A stretch of 64,000 nt of DNA from an uncultured Flavobacterium sp. (GCF_946481155.1 NZ_CAMLMK010000005.1:3616-67615), one strand, 5' to 3'. Positions 43,133 through 52,462 are shown, counted from the stretch's first letter. The notes: generated by a model not told the origin, from the sequence alone. Numbers and translations are program-made.

Positions 43133-44724
43133 GGCGTGGCTTTTCTTAGTTCTACAGATTCTAAAATTCGCGAGGTGATTTTGCTTCCGAATTCATCGCC
43201 TTCTTTATACATCGTCAGTACCTGCTGCAAGCCGCCTTCCTGGCTGAACATCACAAATTCGTAATACAGCTTAACCGATTTCTTAGTGATGCCGTCCAGC
43301 ATGTTCATTGTGCCATATGCTTTTCTTCCCGAAAGTCCTTCACCGGTATTAAAGTCTTCCATTTTAACGATAATATCCTGTGCGCCTTTTGATTCCATGC
43401 CCTGCAAACCTGCTTCCAGAGCTTTATCAAGATCAATTTTTGTTTCCTGCTTGTATTTCAAAGTGCTCACGGCTACATAGTAATCGTCGAAATAACCTCC
43501 GAATTCGAATACCTGCATTTCTTTTACCATTGCCATGACATTTTTCGGAAGGTCTTTTTCATCCTTTCGAAGCAATACTTTCGGAGTGGCAACGGTTACG
43601 CCCGGATTTCCATACTCGCTGGTAATCCAATCGGTCTCGTACAATTGCTCAGTAGTATTTCTAAAAAGGTATAAGCCTCCGAAAATTCCTCCTGCTGTAA
43701 GCCCTGTAATTATTGCTACTGCGGCAATTGTAATTATTCTGCGTTGTTTTGCTTTTTTAAGTTTAAGCGCTTCCTGCTGTTTTGCATATTCCGATTCGTC
43801 GTCTTCTTCAATTTCCTTTGGAAGGGCTTTATCGATGGTGAAGATGATTTTCTCTATATTTTTCCGGTCTTCGGCAATTTCGAAATCCATAGGTTTGGAC
43901 TTGGCAAATTTTACCAGATCGGCGTTTTTCAGGATTTTCTCGAAGACGTCCATGGTTTCCTGGCGGATACCCATTTTCTTTTTCAGCGAGGCTTTTTTCA
44001 TCGCCACCAATAATTCATCGGTCGTGCTTTCCATGGCTGGAATCTGCACGGTTTCTTCGATGTAAGTACGCGTAATATCGGTCATTTCGGAATAATAGGT
44101 TTTGACTTCTCCTCGTTCCAAAAGCGCTTTCTTCTCTAGGTTTTGCAGAAGATTTGATGCTTTTTCAATCGGCGAAGCATAAACGATTTCTTCCTGTTTG
44201 GGACGGTTTTTGTACTTTTTGTATAGCCAATAGCCTAAAAATCCTAGTCCTGCCAATACAACAAATCCTATTAGATACCACCAGAAATCAAAAGAGGAAT
44301 CCTCGACCTCAACAATAGGCTTGATGTCATACATTTTCTGCTTTAGGGTATCTACTACGACATTATTCACTTCGATAACGGCCGAATCGGATAAAAACTG
44401 CTTGTTTCCGATCAACACCGGGATTCTCGGCAGTACATAACGGCCCGAGTCAAACTGTGTCAATCCGTATTTCTTGATGAATTCGTAAGCTGCATTTTTC
44501 TTAATTGTGTCTACCGGATAGGATTCCAGCACTTCAAGTTGTCCGAAACTTTTGCTTTCGGGGAAGGCGACACGGGTTTCTTTGGTTCCTTTAACTTTTA
44601 AGGTAAGGTTAAACTGCGAACCGATTTTAATCTTTGTTGAATCGACGCTGGTCTGCACAGGTTGCTGTGCAAAACCTATAGCGGTAATCAACAGAAAAAG
44701 AGCTATGTAAAGTTTTCTTTTCAT
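43129..44724 (-). CDS. Bat-operon membrane protein with BatD-like N-terminus
   Basis: A 531-residue protein between the DUF58 gene and batA. It has a signal peptide (about 1-19), a BatD-like periplasmic Ig domain (VDSTKIKIGSQFNLTLKVKG), a membrane helix (about 150-170), a cytoplasmic helical part (EKASNLLQNLEKKALLERGEVKTYYSEMTDITRTYIEE) like DUF4381 proteins, a second helix (about 335-355) and a C-terminal domain outside. Such a gene is usual in this place of Bacteroidetes bat operons. It probably ties MoxR chaperone activity to the VWA proteins. Three bases separate it from the DUF58 gene. Confidence 0.78.
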   Translation of the reverse strand: MKRKLYIALFLLITAIGFAQQPVQTSVDSTKIKIGSQFNLTLKVKGTKETRVAFPESKSFGQLEVLESYPVDTIKKNAAYEFIKKYGLTQFDSGRYVLPRIPVLIGNKQFLSDSAVIEVNNVVVDTLKQKMYDIKPIVEVEDSSFDFWWYLIGFVVLAGLGFLGYWLYKKYKNRPKQEEIVYASPIEKASNLLQNLEKKALLERGEVKTYYSEMTDITRTYIEETVQIPAMESTTDELLVAMKKASLKKKMGIRQETMDVFEKILKNADLVKFAKSKPMDFEIAEDRKNIEKIIFTIDKALPKEIEEDDESEYAKQQEALKLKKAKQRRIITIAAVAIITGLTAGGIFGGLYLFRNTTEQLYETDWITSEYGNPGVTVATPKVLLRKDEKDLPKNVMAMVKEMQVFEFGGYFDDYYVAVSTLKYKQETKIDLDKALEAGLQGMESKGAQDIIVKMEDFNTGEGLSGRKAYGTMNMLDGITKKSVKLYYEFVMFSQEGGLQQVLTMYKEGDEFGSKITSRILESVELRKATP

Positions 44725-44726
44725 TT

Positions 44727-45593
44727 TTAAGTTCTCGCTTTAAAATAGCCTAATAATTTCATCACGTAACTTTCATCCACACGGGTGCTTACGGTTCCCG
44801 ACCCGCAGCGGGAAAAGGTTTCTTTGAAATACTTCACATTATCCTTGTAATGCTTCTCGTATTCCAGACGAACCGCTTTCGAATTGGTATTTACCACCAT
44901 GATCTCTCCGGTTTCTGCATCTTCCATAGGCACCATTCCTAAGTTCGGCATGGTTTCCTCGCGGTGATCGTAGACGCGAACGCCCGTGACATCGTGTTTT
45001 TTTCCTGCGATTTTTAAGGTTTGCTCGTAATCGGCCGACATGAAATCAGAAATCACGAAAACGATGGCTTTCTTTTTCTGTACGCCTGAAAGAAATTTCA
45101 GTGCCTGCGAGATATCCGTTTTACGGCTTTTCGGCTGGAATTCGATTAGTTCGCGGATGATTCGGAGTACGTGTGATTTGCCTTTTTTAGGCGGGATGTA
45201 CAATTCGATCTGGTCGGAAAACAATATTAATCCGATCTTATCGTTATTTTGGGTAGCCGAAAAAGCCATGGTTGCGGCAATTTCGGTGATGATTTCGTTT
45301 TTGAGCTGATTTCTCGTTCCGAAGCTTTCCGATCCGGAAATGTCCACCATCAGCATCATGGTAAGCTCGCGTTCTTCCTCGAAAACCTTTACATAAGGTT
45401 CGTTGTATCGAGCCGTTACATTCCAGTCGATGGTTCGGACATCATCACCAAATTGGTATTGGCGCACTTCTGAAAAGGTCATCCCCCTTCCTTTGAACGA
45501 CGTATGGTATTCTCCCGAAAAGATGTGATCGCTCAATCTTCGGGTTTTGATTTCAATCTTTCGTACTTTTTTGAGTAGTTCTTTGGTATCCAT
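44727..45593 (-). CDS. DUF58-domain protein of the bat operon
   Basis: A 288-residue cytoplasmic protein. The DUF58 hallmark GEYHTSFKGRGMTFSEVRQYQFGDDVRTIDWNVTA is followed by a VWA-like fold with DISGSESFG (a MIDAS-type D-x-S-x-S). Genes for MoxR ATPases and DUF58 proteins occur together in a wide range of bacteria, where they act as a chaperone pair that inserts metal or assembles complexes. Upstream, between it and moxR, is an inverted heptamer array. Confidence 0.9.
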   Translation of the reverse strand: MDTKELLKKVRKIEIKTRRLSDHIFSGEYHTSFKGRGMTFSEVRQYQFGDDVRTIDWNVTARYNEPYVKVFEEERELTMMLMVDISGSESFGTRNQLKNEIITEIAATMAFSATQNNDKIGLILFSDQIELYIPPKKGKSHVLRIIRELIEFQPKSRKTDISQALKFLSGVQKKKAIVFVISDFMSADYEQTLKIAGKKHDVTGVRVYDHREETMPNLGMVPMEDAETGEIMVVNTNSKAVRLEYEKHYKDNVKYFKETFSRCGSGTVSTRVDESYVMKLLGYFKART

Positions 45594-45599
45594 ATTTTT

Positions 45600-45670
45600 C
45601 AGAATGCAGAATGCAGAATGCAGATTTCAGGCTTCAATGCCAACTTAAATCTGGTTACTGCAATCTGAAA
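45600..45670. repeat. Inverted heptamer arrays inside the bat operon
   Basis: Left arm: CAG at 45600, 45607, 45614, 45621 and 45628 (three identical CAGAATG units). Right arm: CTG at 45651, 45658 and 45665. The two arms pair at about 19 of 24 positions, so the moxR-DUF58 transcript can form a long hairpin here. Confidence 0.7.
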
Positions 45671-46675
45671 TTAAGGTACTTCAACTTCGTTAACGATTTT
45701 ATTGATAATGTCTACCGAGGTAACATTTTCGGCTTCGGCCTCATAGGTAATTCCGATTCTGTGACGCAATACATCGTGAACTACGGCGCGGACGTCTTCC
45801 GGGATGACATAACCGCGGCGTTTGATGAAAGCATAACATTTTGCTGCCATGGCCAGATTGATGCTTCCTCGCGGCGAAGCTCCGAAACTGATTAATGGTT
45901 TTAAATCGGCCAGCTTGTATTTTTCTGGATAACGCGTTGCGAAAACGATATCTAAAATGTATTTCTCAATTTTTTCGTCCATGTAAACTTCGCGGACAGC
46001 TTCCTGTGCGCGCAGGATCTGATCTAAAGAAACTACCTGGTTCACTTTTTCAAAGCCGCCGTTCAGGTTGTGACGGATTACCATGCGCTCGTCTTCCATT
46101 TTCGGATAATCGATCACTACTTTCAGCATGAAACGGTCTACCTGTGCCTCCGGTAATTGGTAGGTTCCTTCCTGTTCTACCGGATTTTGCGTTGCCATTA
46201 CCAGGAACGGCTTGTCTAATTTGAAGGTTTCATCCCCGATGGTCACCTGTTTTTCCTGCATCGCTTCAAGCAAGGCAGATTGTACCTTTGCAGGGGCACG
46301 GTTGATCTCATCGGCAAGGACGAAATTGGCAAAAATGGGACCTTTCTTAATGGAAAAGTCGTTTACTTTCATATTATAGATCATGGTTCCCACTACATCG
46401 GCAGGAAGTAAATCCGGAGTGAACTGGATTCTGCTGAATGAGCCGTGGACCGCCTGTGACAAAGTGTTTATGGCTAAAGTTTTGGCTAATCCGGGCACAC
46501 CTTCCAACAGGATATGTCCCTGAGCCAGAAGCCCGATCAGCAATCGTTCAACCATAATTTTCTGACCTACGATTACCTTATTCATCTCCATTGTAAGCAG
46601 GTCAATAAAAGCACTTTCTCTTTCTATTTTTTCATTAATTGCTCTAATGTCAAGAGTAGTTGTTGAATCTTCCAT
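45671..46675 (-). CDS. moxR: MoxR-family AAA+ ATPase of the bat operon
   Basis: A 334-residue AAA+ ATPase with Walker A GVPGLAKT (59-66), Walker B VLADEINRA (Asp122, Glu123), sensor 1 in MATQNPVEQEGTY and the C-terminal lid. MoxR proteins work as chaperones with VWA and DUF58 partners encoded next to them, as here. It is the first gene of the bat operon. The ATG at 46673-46675 was chosen; an upstream in-frame codon would add an unconserved MLKYLINFTAQK stretch. Confidence 0.93.
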   Translation of the reverse strand: MEDSTTTLDIRAINEKIERESAFIDLLTMEMNKVIVGQKIMVERLLIGLLAQGHILLEGVPGLAKTLAINTLSQAVHGSFSRIQFTPDLLPADVVGTMIYNMKVNDFSIKKGPIFANFVLADEINRAPAKVQSALLEAMQEKQVTIGDETFKLDKPFLVMATQNPVEQEGTYQLPEAQVDRFMLKVVIDYPKMEDERMVIRHNLNGGFEKVNQVVSLDQILRAQEAVREVYMDEKIEKYILDIVFATRYPEKYKLADLKPLISFGASPRGSINLAMAAKCYAFIKRRGYVIPEDVRAVVHDVLRHRIGITYEAEAENVTSVDIINKIVNEVEVP

Positions 46676-46763
46676 TTGTGTATTTTTTTGAGCCGTGAAA
46701 TTAATAAGATATTTTAACAATGCAAATTGATAATTAATTTAGTGCTTTGTTGTTAATAATTGG

Positions 46764-46802
46764 TTAAAAAATAAAAGACAGCCTTGGTTTTGGCTGTCTT
46801 TT
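46764..46802 (-). terminator. Terminator after the DUF4382 lipoprotein gene
   Basis: On the minus strand the stem AAAAGACAGCC / GGCTGTCTTTT is followed by a T-rich run. Confidence 0.8.
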
Positions 46803-46827
46803 AATAAAACTTTTGTTTCTCTTTAAC

Positions 46828-47649
46828 TTAAGGGTTCGGCGGGAGAAGGATTAGGGTTCCCGTATTGGTTACCTGACCGTTCACGACCACTACATTTTCA
46901 ATTGTTAAAACAGCTAATCCTGCAGTAACATCAGGAGTAAGAGTCACAGTATATGTTCCGGAAGGAATCCCGCTTAACTGGAATGCACCCTGTTCGTTGG
47001 TGTAGGCCGAAACCGTAACGCCATTTACTACTACTGAGGCCAAAGTCTGAACATTTATCGGTGTAACGACACCTGTAATAGCTCCTGTTGTGGCCTGTGT
47101 TGTAACCCTGATTACCGGATGCAGGTTATAATTTCCGGATCCGCCGGCTTCTACAACAACAGAATGTTCGACATCAAAGTCTAACAGGAAGTTATAGGTT
47201 GCTCCGGCCTGTAAAGTTTGGTTGATTTGCAATTTTAGTCCGGATTGTTGTGCGCTTGGTGTGTTCAGAGGATAGGTTACCCCGTCTTTGACTACGGTAT
47301 TATCATCTCCTAAAACCAATCGGATTTGTCCAAGATATCCTGAAGCTACCTGATTGTCGGCCAATAAAACATTTATACCGCCTGTTAAATCCAATAAATT
47401 GTAAACTCCCGGATTGATATTTCCAATGCTTATCCAACCGGTATCATCAACACTGGTGCTGCTTTTAACCATCACATCGACGACTTCTATGTTGACCTCA
47501 TCGTAGTCGCCGGGCGCGTCAGTCATTCGGACCGCCACTCGCGAAGTTCCATTCTGATCTGAATCATCGCTATCGTTACAACTAACGGATAACGCAGAGA
47601 CTGATACAATTGCCAAAAGGCTTAGCAAATATTTTTTCAGATTTTTCAT
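46828..47649 (-). CDS. DUF4382 lipoprotein with carboxypeptidase-like domain
   Basis: A 273-residue lipoprotein (lipobox SVSC, Cys24) with a DUF4382 domain (RVAVRMTDAPGDYDEVNIEVVDVMV to about residue 185) and a C-terminal carboxypeptidase regulatory-like domain (TGAITGVVTPINV ... YTVTLTP). The family is common in Bacteroidetes and Proteobacteria and is likely a surface ligand-binding protein; function unknown. The ATG at 47647-47649 gives the signal peptide; it is divergent from the AlbA_2 gene. Confidence 0.85.
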   Translation of the reverse strand: MKNLKKYLLSLLAIVSVSALSVSCNDSDDSDQNGTSRVAVRMTDAPGDYDEVNIEVVDVMVKSSTSVDDTGWISIGNINPGVYNLLDLTGGINVLLADNQVASGYLGQIRLVLGDDNTVVKDGVTYPLNTPSAQQSGLKLQINQTLQAGATYNFLLDFDVEHSVVVEAGGSGNYNLHPVIRVTTQATTGAITGVVTPINVQTLASVVVNGVTVSAYTNEQGAFQLSGIPSGTYTVTLTPDVTAGLAVLTIENVVVVNGQVTNTGTLILLPPNP

Positions 47650-47769
47650 GGTAAAATGTTTTAAAATTACTAAATTGATAACGGTGAAATGAACGCTCAT
47701 CATATAACCTTTAACAAACATTAACCTATTTTATCATAACTTTAAGTTTTATCTCAAATTGATTTTCTG

Positions 47770-48927
47770 ATGATTAACAAGCGGCTGCTCATTAAAAACC
47801 TGTTGGCTCATCACGATGAGAACAGCTTTTATGACAAGAAGCGGCAACTTAATTTACACACTAAGGAAGGTAAGGCGAAATTCATAAAACACATTTGTGC
47901 GCTTTCCAATTCCAATCCGATGAACAACTCTTATATCGTTGTGGGCGTGGAAGATCAGGACAATGAGATTGTGGGTGATGATTTCTTTGACGATAGCCGT
48001 ATCCAGAATTTGGTAAATGCTTTCCTGGAGAATCCTCCGAAGATTCAATATGAGAATGTACCGTTTCCGCACCTGCCAAAAGACAAGGTTGTCGGGCTGG
48101 TGACCATAAAACCGAATAATAAGATTTCTTTCTTTAAAAAGAATATCCATACCATTCTTGCGAAGACCATTTTTCTCCGACGCGGGAGCAGTACGATGCC
48201 TATTGAAAACAGCAGCGAGGTGCCAAGTTCCATCAAAGCGAAGAACTTAAATGTGGAGACGGTTATCAGTATTGAAAACAATTCGAGAAACAGCATTGCA
48301 CATACGCTTGAGGGTGTAATCGACTTCATGAATAACCGGCATAAGGATATGAATCCGCGTTACCATGTTTTTAAAGAGTTATTTGTGGTTTGCTGGGCTG
48401 GGAATAAGAAAAAAATCAGAGACAAAACCTTTTTTTCTCGTGTGGATATTGAACTGATTAACGAGCAGGTAAAATTATTTTATTCGGCTTTGGACGAGGT
48501 GACCATTGCTTATGACGACCGTACTTTTTCCATTACCGAATATGTGCCCATGGGGCTTAACGACAAAACGAGTTACTACCCGCTGGAGAAAGTAACTATC
48601 CATTTCTATGATAATGGCTATTATAAAATGGAAACGGAAATGCTGTTTGATCCTCCGGAATACAATCGGAAAATGCTGTATCACATCTATAATTCCAATC
48701 TTGCTTTAATTGGTAAACTGCAAAAAGGACTGAGTGTATCGGAAAGGGAAGATAAGGATTTACTGAATCTGCCTTCTACGCTGATGATTTGCTACCTGAA
48801 TGGGTTTGAAGAAGCAAAACAAAAGCTAATTGACGCTAAGCCCTATTTAAAAAACTACCCTAAGCCGTTACTCTATCTTTCTTTCAAGGAAGTGATGCGT
48901 ATCCTGCGCAAGGTAAAATACAATTAG
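47770..48927 (+). CDS. AlbA_2/Schlafen-domain (ATP-binding) protein
   Basis: A 385-residue cytoplasmic protein. The N-terminal 130 residues match the AlbA_2 (Schlafen-type, AAA_4) domain: FYDKKRQLNLHTKEGKAKFIKHICALSNSN (strand-helix with the E/K-rich start), YIVVGVEDQDNEIVGDD. The rest (about 150-385) is helical with no domain that I can name. Such proteins bind nucleic acid or nucleotide and occur near DNA metabolism and defence genes, but nothing around it supports a defence island. Confidence 0.8.
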   Translation: MINKRLLIKNLLAHHDENSFYDKKRQLNLHTKEGKAKFIKHICALSNSNPMNNSYIVVGVEDQDNEIVGDDFFDDSRIQNLVNAFLENPPKIQYENVPFPHLPKDKVVGLVTIKPNNKISFFKKNIHTILAKTIFLRRGSSTMPIENSSEVPSSIKAKNLNVETVISIENNSRNSIAHTLEGVIDFMNNRHKDMNPRYHVFKELFVVCWAGNKKKIRDKTFFSRVDIELINEQVKLFYSALDEVTIAYDDRTFSITEYVPMGLNDKTSYYPLEKVTIHFYDNGYYKMETEMLFDPPEYNRKMLYHIYNSNLALIGKLQKGLSVSEREDKDLLNLPSTLMICYLNGFEEAKQKLIDAKPYLKNYPKPLLYLSFKEVMRILRKVKYN

Positions 48928-48992
48928 CTTTTGAAGTGCTTGATTACTATTCCAAAAACGAAAATGGCAAAAGCCAACGCTACTTTAATCAT
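48924..48992 (-). CDS. Possible 22-residue membrane peptide
   Basis: An ATG at 48990-48992 opens MIKVALAFAIFVFGIVIKHFKS, a single hydrophobic helix with basic ends, closed by TAA at 48924-48926. It starts 24 bases after the stop of the upstream minus-strand gene and overlaps the AlbA_2 stop by four bases. Short membrane peptides of this shape are common in bacteria, but I have no homology to support it. Confidence 0.3.
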   Translation of the reverse strand: MIKVALAFAIFVFGIVIKHFKS

Positions 48993-49016
48993 CGTATTGT
49001 GTGTCGTATTTTGAAA

Positions 49017-49316
49017 TTAACTCGCCTGCCTGTTTTCAGATAATTCAAGCGTAATCACTACTTTATCGTCAACAAATGCCAAAGGATAGCTACCCTTTTT
49101 AAGCAAATGGAACTGGGTATCTAAACCAAGATAAAGCAATAAATCCATATCGAAAACGAAATCTTCCTCCTGAATAAATTCAAGGGTTTCGCTGGGTGAA
49201 ATTTTAGAATATTCCTTTCCAAAATAAAAGTACTGTTCTTCCACCGAAAGCTTGGCAGTTTCTATCTGAATAAGCATTGTATTGGCGGATTGCTTTACTA
49301 AATTGAAATTTTTCAT
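49017..49316 (-). CDS. Small unknown protein next to a two-component system
   Basis: A 99-residue acidic protein from ATG 49314-49316 (MKNFNLVKQSANTMLIQIETAKLSVEEQYFYFGKEY). It has no recognised domain; strand-like segments alternate through the sequence (DFVFDMDLLLYLGLDTQFHLLKKG, KVVITLEL). An upstream in-frame codon would add eleven residues without hydrophobic character. It lies 153 bases downstream of the response regulator on the same strand. Confidence 0.65.
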   Translation of the reverse strand: MKNFNLVKQSANTMLIQIETAKLSVEEQYFYFGKEYSKISPSETLEFIQEEDFVFDMDLLLYLGLDTQFHLLKKGSYPLAFVDDKVVITLELSENRQAS

Positions 49317-49469
49317 ACTATTTTTACTTTTCAATTGACAGGAATTCAATTGGGATTAAACATCATTTTCTTCAATCTTCGGGCTAAAAATCCGAAGGAA
49401 AATCTTCTATGTAAAAGTAGTCTTGTGGCAGATTAAAACTGTGAGGTTTTTCCTCAATTATTGTTAAAG

Positions 49470-50132
49470 TTAAATATACCCTAACTTTCTGGCCTCCTTG
49501 ATGATGTCTTCATCGTTGCCTTTGTCGATGCAGAAATAGTCTTTAATCTTGGCTTTGCGTTTTTCGATAGCGCTTTCGGTAAGATTGATTTCTCCGGCTA
49601 TCGTTTTGGTCTTAAAGCCTTTGGAAATTAATGTGATAATTTGTCTGTTGATGCCATCAAGATAATCTTCTCTGGAAAGCAGTTCTTTAACGGAAGCATT
49701 AACCGTCGAGCTGTAGTAAGTTCTATTGTTCATTTGCTCATCGAAAGCAAGTAAAAGTTCTTCCGCACTGAAATCACTCTTTATAAGGATACCATTTGGA
49801 TTGACTCTTTTTACGATATCATAGATTACAAAAGCTTCGGCATGGGAAGTAAGGATTACGATTTTGGCATTCGGATGGTGTTCCCGAACCAAAACGGCCA
49901 GGTCTTCTCCGGAATAAATCCCTTCTTCTTCGTACGGGGGCATGCTTAAATCTAAAAACACGACATCAAAATCGACCTTATTGGTCTCATTGGTGATGAT
50001 TGCAAAAGCGTCTTTGCAGTTATAACACTCGGTAGTTTCGATCTCAAGCCCCATGTTATTATAGGCCAAAATAGTTTTATAGCCCAGGATCTGAGAAGGA
50101 TGATCATCTACCAAAAGTATTTTAACAGCCAT
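49470..50132 (-). CDS. Response regulator (receiver plus LuxR-type HTH)
   Basis: A 220-residue NarL/FixJ-type regulator. The receiver has Asp9-Asp10, the phosphorylated Asp61 in VFLDLSMPP, and Thr95; Lys in ILIKSDF is the conserved lysine. The C-terminal HTH_LuxR helix-turn-helix reads ITLISKGFKTKTIAGEINLTESAIEKRKAKI (about 165-200). It is encoded 37 bases after the sensor kinase gene and is almost certainly its partner. Targets cannot be read from the sequence. Confidence 0.93.
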   Translation of the reverse strand: MAVKILLVDDHPSQILGYKTILAYNNMGLEIETTECYNCKDAFAIITNETNKVDFDVVFLDLSMPPYEEEGIYSGEDLAVLVREHHPNAKIVILTSHAEAFVIYDIVKRVNPNGILIKSDFSAEELLLAFDEQMNNRTYYSSTVNASVKELLSREDYLDGINRQIITLISKGFKTKTIAGEINLTESAIEKRKAKIKDYFCIDKGNDEDIIKEARKLGYI

Positions 50133-50169
50133 TTTCCTAAAATTTTTAATATTTAGTGAATTTATAAAA

Positions 50170-52203
50170 CTATGTTGGGATTATCAAATTAATTTTGGTC
50201 CCTTTCCCATTTTTAGATGAAATTGTGAGTTCCGCATTGATTTCGACGGCTCTTTCTCTCATATTCTTATGCCCGATTCCGCTTTTGATCGTATTGGTGT
50301 CAAAGCCGACTCCATCATCGGTCACTGAAACAATCAGGTTGTCCTCCTTTTCAATCATGCTGATGCTCACATTCTTCGCCATGGCATATTTCTCAATGTT
50401 GTGCAACGCTTCCTGAAGGATTCGGTACACCTGCATTTTGATCGAACTGCTTACCATCTTCCAGTCAATCTTCTCATCTGTCACCAATTTAAAATTGATA
50501 TCGGAATGCTCCTTTATACCTTCCATCAGGTTGTTGACCATCAGGCTGAAATCGGATACATCCGCAAAAAGGTTCTGGTTCAGGTCGTGGGAAATCTTAC
50601 GGATTTCCTTTTCAATATTCTGAATCTCATTTACGTGCGTCACGCATTTGGCAATGGTTTCTTCGTCGTTTCGTTTAGTAAGGACAAAAAGATTCAGTCG
50701 GATGGCCGTCAGTTTCCCCATTACCCCGTCGTGAAGTTCCTTGGAGATCCTTCGTTTTTCGATTTGCTTCCCTTCTTCGATCTTCTGTTGCTGATCAAGC
50801 ATTAAACGGTATATTTCCTCGTTCGCCTTCTGTTGTTTCTGAATGTACTTCAATTCCTTATTCCTCGAACGCTGCACCTTGGTAATATAGAGCAGGATCA
50901 ATGCAAGAATAAAGAAAAGACCCAATCCCAAAATCAGCCATCGTTGTGCCGATATTCGCTCTTTTTCCGCTTCAGCGAAATTCTTCTGACTCGTAATTTC
51001 ATCGGTTTCAAACTCGATTCGGGCAAACTTGTTACGGGTTGCGCGTTCTACATTCTGAAGGCTGTCACTAAGCGTTATATATCTTTTATTGTACTCTGTA
51101 TCATTTTTAGGGTCAATTTTAGCCAGCAATTCCAACGCCTTGAGCTCGTCTTCAAAAACATCGTTCCTTATAGCAATATTTTTGGCCACCTCGCAATGCA
51201 TTTTTGCCAGCATCGTATCTTTTTTCGCCAAATGGTACTCCGAAAGATACAAATTCGAAGTCAGCTGAATTGGCACGCTTTGCAGGCTGTCCCCAATGTT
51301 GAGCGTTTCCTTAAGCAATGCATACGACCGGTCATCGCCCAACTTAAACCTGGAATACGCCATCGTATTGACCAGATAGCAATAATTTAACGGATTGTTT
51401 TTCTTGAAATCCGCAAAACTCAAGGCTTCTTCACAATATTGGCGTGCTTTTAAAAACTCGCCCTCTTCCAATAAGACTATCGCTATAAAATTAAGCGGCT
51501 GCGCTTTCAGCAGGTTGAATTGCGGATCCGTATTCAGATTAGCCGCCTGCTTAAACGCTTTTTCATAATATTCTATAGCGGTCAGATTGTTATTCATCCC
51601 TCTCGAAGTCTTGCCGAGCGTCAGATAACATTCGTAAATCAACCTCTGGTCTTTCTCAAGATCCGCTCTTTTTAAAATCCGGATGATGTCCGTCTCGGCT
51701 TGCGAAAAGTTTTTCTCATACAACAGAATGCTTGCCTTGTAAAATGCGATCCAGTTGCTGAACTCGTTCTTACCCAGCTGCCTGTAAAGCGTTTCTGCCT
51801 TTGTATAATAGCTGTAGGCACTGTCGTTCTTAAAGGTGATATAATGGTAATCGGCGATGTAATTTAAGGACTTCGCCATATTGAGAGAATCATTCTTTTC
51901 GCTGGATTCTCTCAATATATTTCTGGAGACCTTAACGAATTCCTTGTATTCCTGCGCATTATAAAAGCGGTCGGCCACTTTAAACAGGTAGTTAATCGAG
52001 ACCGAATCCTGTCGTTGCTTTAAGATCGAATAGGCCTTGTTGACATTATAAAGCCGTGTGCTTTTGGACAGGCCAAAATCATTTGCTTTCTCCAAAAGTG
52101 AGTCGATTTCCGTCTTCTCCGATTTAGAAAGATAATTTTCTGTTTTTTTAACACATCCCTGAAACAGCAAAAAAACAAGTAAAAGGCGTGCAATTTTTCC
52201 CAA
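50170..52203 (-). CDS. TPR-containing sensor histidine kinase, lipoprotein-type start
   Basis: A 677-residue kinase. A lipobox FQGC (Cys17) suggests that the N-terminus is lipidated and periplasmic. TPR repeats fill about 30-390, followed by a membrane helix (about 419-441), a coiled coil, a HisKA_3 domain with His491 in KELHDGVMG, and an HATPase with DDGVGFDTN and GIGHKNMRER. HisKA_3 kinases pair with NarL-type regulators such as the neighbour. The frame has no ATG before about residue 80, so the start is the TTG at 52201-52203, closed upstream by a stop at 52213-52215. Confidence 0.88.
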   Translation of the reverse strand: MGKIARLLLVFLLFQGCVKKTENYLSKSEKTEIDSLLEKANDFGLSKSTRLYNVNKAYSILKQRQDSVSINYLFKVADRFYNAQEYKEFVKVSRNILRESSEKNDSLNMAKSLNYIADYHYITFKNDSAYSYYTKAETLYRQLGKNEFSNWIAFYKASILLYEKNFSQAETDIIRILKRADLEKDQRLIYECYLTLGKTSRGMNNNLTAIEYYEKAFKQAANLNTDPQFNLLKAQPLNFIAIVLLEEGEFLKARQYCEEALSFADFKKNNPLNYCYLVNTMAYSRFKLGDDRSYALLKETLNIGDSLQSVPIQLTSNLYLSEYHLAKKDTMLAKMHCEVAKNIAIRNDVFEDELKALELLAKIDPKNDTEYNKRYITLSDSLQNVERATRNKFARIEFETDEITSQKNFAEAEKERISAQRWLILGLGLFFILALILLYITKVQRSRNKELKYIQKQQKANEEIYRLMLDQQQKIEEGKQIEKRRISKELHDGVMGKLTAIRLNLFVLTKRNDEETIAKCVTHVNEIQNIEKEIRKISHDLNQNLFADVSDFSLMVNNLMEGIKEHSDINFKLVTDEKIDWKMVSSSIKMQVYRILQEALHNIEKYAMAKNVSISMIEKEDNLIVSVTDDGVGFDTNTIKSGIGHKNMRERAVEINAELTISSKNGKGTKINLIIPT

Positions 52204-52261
52204 AGTAGTTCTTTATGATTGCGCTAATTTACTGCAATGCGTTCGTTAAACAAAACATTTA

Positions 52262-52462
52262 TCAGGGTTTTACAGGAGGAGTATTAGGTGGGTCGATTAC
52301 CGTCTCTTCTCTGGAGATAGTATCTCTCATCATCATCATCTCATCATTATATTGGTTGGTTACATTCTCCTGACGCACTGGTGCTTCAAGATCGTCTGTA
52401 GAACAGGACTCGAATAAAAACAGTCCCATTGAAACCGCTAGTAAGGTTATAATAGTTTTCAT
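52262..52462 (-). CDS. Small lipoprotein
   Basis: A 66-residue protein with a lipobox FESC (Cys20) and a short acidic, Pro-rich tail (STDDLEAPVRQ ... IDPPNTPPVKP) containing MMMM. No function known. Small exported lipoproteins of this type are common in Flavobacterium. It ends close to the sensor kinase start and may share its transcript. Confidence 0.6.
   Translation of the reverse strand: MKTIITLLAVSMGLFLFESCSTDDLEAPVRQENVTNQYNDEMMMMRDTISREETVIDPPNTPPVKP

Noticed and set aside
47770..48927. Defence island around the AlbA_2/Schlafen-type gene
   Set aside because: Neighbours are lipoproteins and a two-component system; there are no nucleases, methylases, toxins or mobile elements.
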